Source: Meandrina meandrites (taxonomy: Eukaryota; Cnidaria; Anthozoa; Scleractinia; Meandrinidae). From it: a stretch of DNA of 64,000 bases. The notes under the pieces are model-generated. The model was not told where the DNA came from. It was given only the letters and a program-made list of their open reading frames with translations, and did not search any database. Location: positions 18,757,472 to 18,821,471 of the forward strand of contig OY855914.1 of assembly GCA_963693305.1 (NCBI GenBank), in the 5' to 3' direction. Both the position numbers and the translations under genes were made by a program. Position 1 is the stretch's first letter, and every line of letters starts with the position of its first letter. Shown piece after piece: positions 63,193 to 64,000 of this stretch.

Positions 63193-64000
63193 GTAAGTTT
63201 GCAACACACGTTACTGTCGCCTTTAATGTTCTCTGAGTCCGCATAATTTGAATTAGTCTTTGCAGTCCAGGTCTAGAGGTGTCAATCTAGTCTAGAGGTC
63301 AATCTACACCAGTCAATACCCGATCCGAGGTCCTCCGACCTTTTAGGACCTTCCAGACATTCTATTTTCTCAAAAGATAATCGAGCGAAAGTAAAAGCGC
63401 GAAAGTAAAAGCGCGTCATTTAGCGCGTGCACGAGCGCGCGCGCACACACAACATTACGGCTTTTCTTTTAGGTTAAGCTCCGAAGAGAAATAAATGGTC
63501 ATTTTCTTCTAAACGAGCACGGTGAACCCCATTTTTTAATGCATAAATTTAAAAGACATCCGGTTGACTACAATATATCGCAATTTAAAGAAAAGTTAAA
63601 TACTCTTCTTTGAGATATTTTTATTTGAATGCTTTAAAAAGTACGTTTTGAGGTAGTGCTGCTTACGCACGCACGCAGCAAAATCTTTAATTTCTTTCAT
63701 AATCTTAATTCCAGTTTAATCAAAATAGTTCATTATGTAAGTTTTAAGTCTATTTCGTTGAACTGCTTCGATATTTTAACGCAAGAAATGATTTTTTTCT
63801 AGAAATGATAGTTTCCCTTTTCGGATTATGAGGGTTCCTAGTATGAACCTCGTGGGTCATATGTTTACTATAATAGCCATCCAGGTTGCACAAAAACGAG
63901 CACGGTGACCCCCATTTTTTATTGCATTTTTGTAACGCTCATAACATAGTTATGAACTGGACCAAGTCTTAGAAAATTTTAATACTCCTTCTTTTTCAGT
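63193..64000. other. Intron-like sequence with dispersed repeat pieces
   Basis: It contains a small alternating GC tract (cgagcgcgcgcgcacacac near 63430) and two copies of the 'gagcacggtga.ccccattttttattg' phrase (63513 and 63897) that belongs to the repeat family of the foldback element at 10698-11365. No gene seen. Confidence 0.4.

Overview
The window looks like nuclear DNA of an animal, most likely a cnidarian and perhaps a stony coral. The host background is AT-rich, intron-like and full of repeats. It carries a local family of short, intron-poor rhodopsin-class GPCR genes. The mobile elements are of kinds common in cnidarian genomes: Penelope-like retroelements, Polintons (Mavericks, adintovirus-like), LTR elements and TTAA-type MITEs. 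The species is inferred, not shown.

Host layout. Units of about 4-5 kb have been duplicated in tandem, each with a minus-strand GPCR exon, a 5'-UTR intron and a non-coding first exon. The copies are a broken GPCR at 1226-2162, intact GPCRs at 6816-7733 and 38867-39784, a TM1-TM3 remnant at 31445-31825, and a C-terminal remnant at 61036-61215. Partial units without a GPCR lie near 10.05, 29.0 and 61.2 kb. The introns serve as landing sites, and comparing units gives empty-site evidence for several insertions. From 11.9 to 15.8 kb a separate 1.8-kb repeat is duplicated in tandem, and its second copy is split by a solo LTR.

Element 1 (19076-28284, 9.2 kb) is a Polinton-like element with 330-367 bp terminal inverted repeats and a perfect 6-bp target duplication (TGGGCC). 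It sits inside a degraded Penelope-like element (about 16.6-29.0 kb). It encodes a protein-primed-type family B DNA polymerase with a nuclease-like insert, a parvovirus-type phospholipase A2 domain gene with a predicted 62-bp intron, two RING proteins, a basic repeat protein and three copies of an unnamed 60-residue module. I could find no capsid, integrase or packaging ATPase, so it looks capsid-less or dependent on a helper.

Element 2 (40965-58568, 17.6 kb) is a very AT-rich Polinton. Its left half is read on the minus strand: a 3'-terminal hairpin-repeat tract, an acidic protein, an EF-1A/eRF3-like GTPase, an intact PolB, a zinc finger, a 2-TM protein, fibre-like proteins, an adenain-type protease and the C-terminal half of a major capsid protein. 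One zinc-ribbon gene in this half runs the other way. The right half is read on the plus strand: a second capsid gene, a second protease, a Cys-rich protein, a PLA2 protein and an integrase that has lost its middle. The doubled capsid and protease genes, the lack of a target duplication and the unrelated flanks (GPCR intron on the left, LTR-retrotransposon end on the right) suggest that two related Polintons were fused head to head near 53.6 kb. The most unusual gene is the translational-type GTPase at 43184-44122, which overlaps the start of the acidic gene and may act with it.

All family assignments come from reading motifs by eye. No database search was possible.
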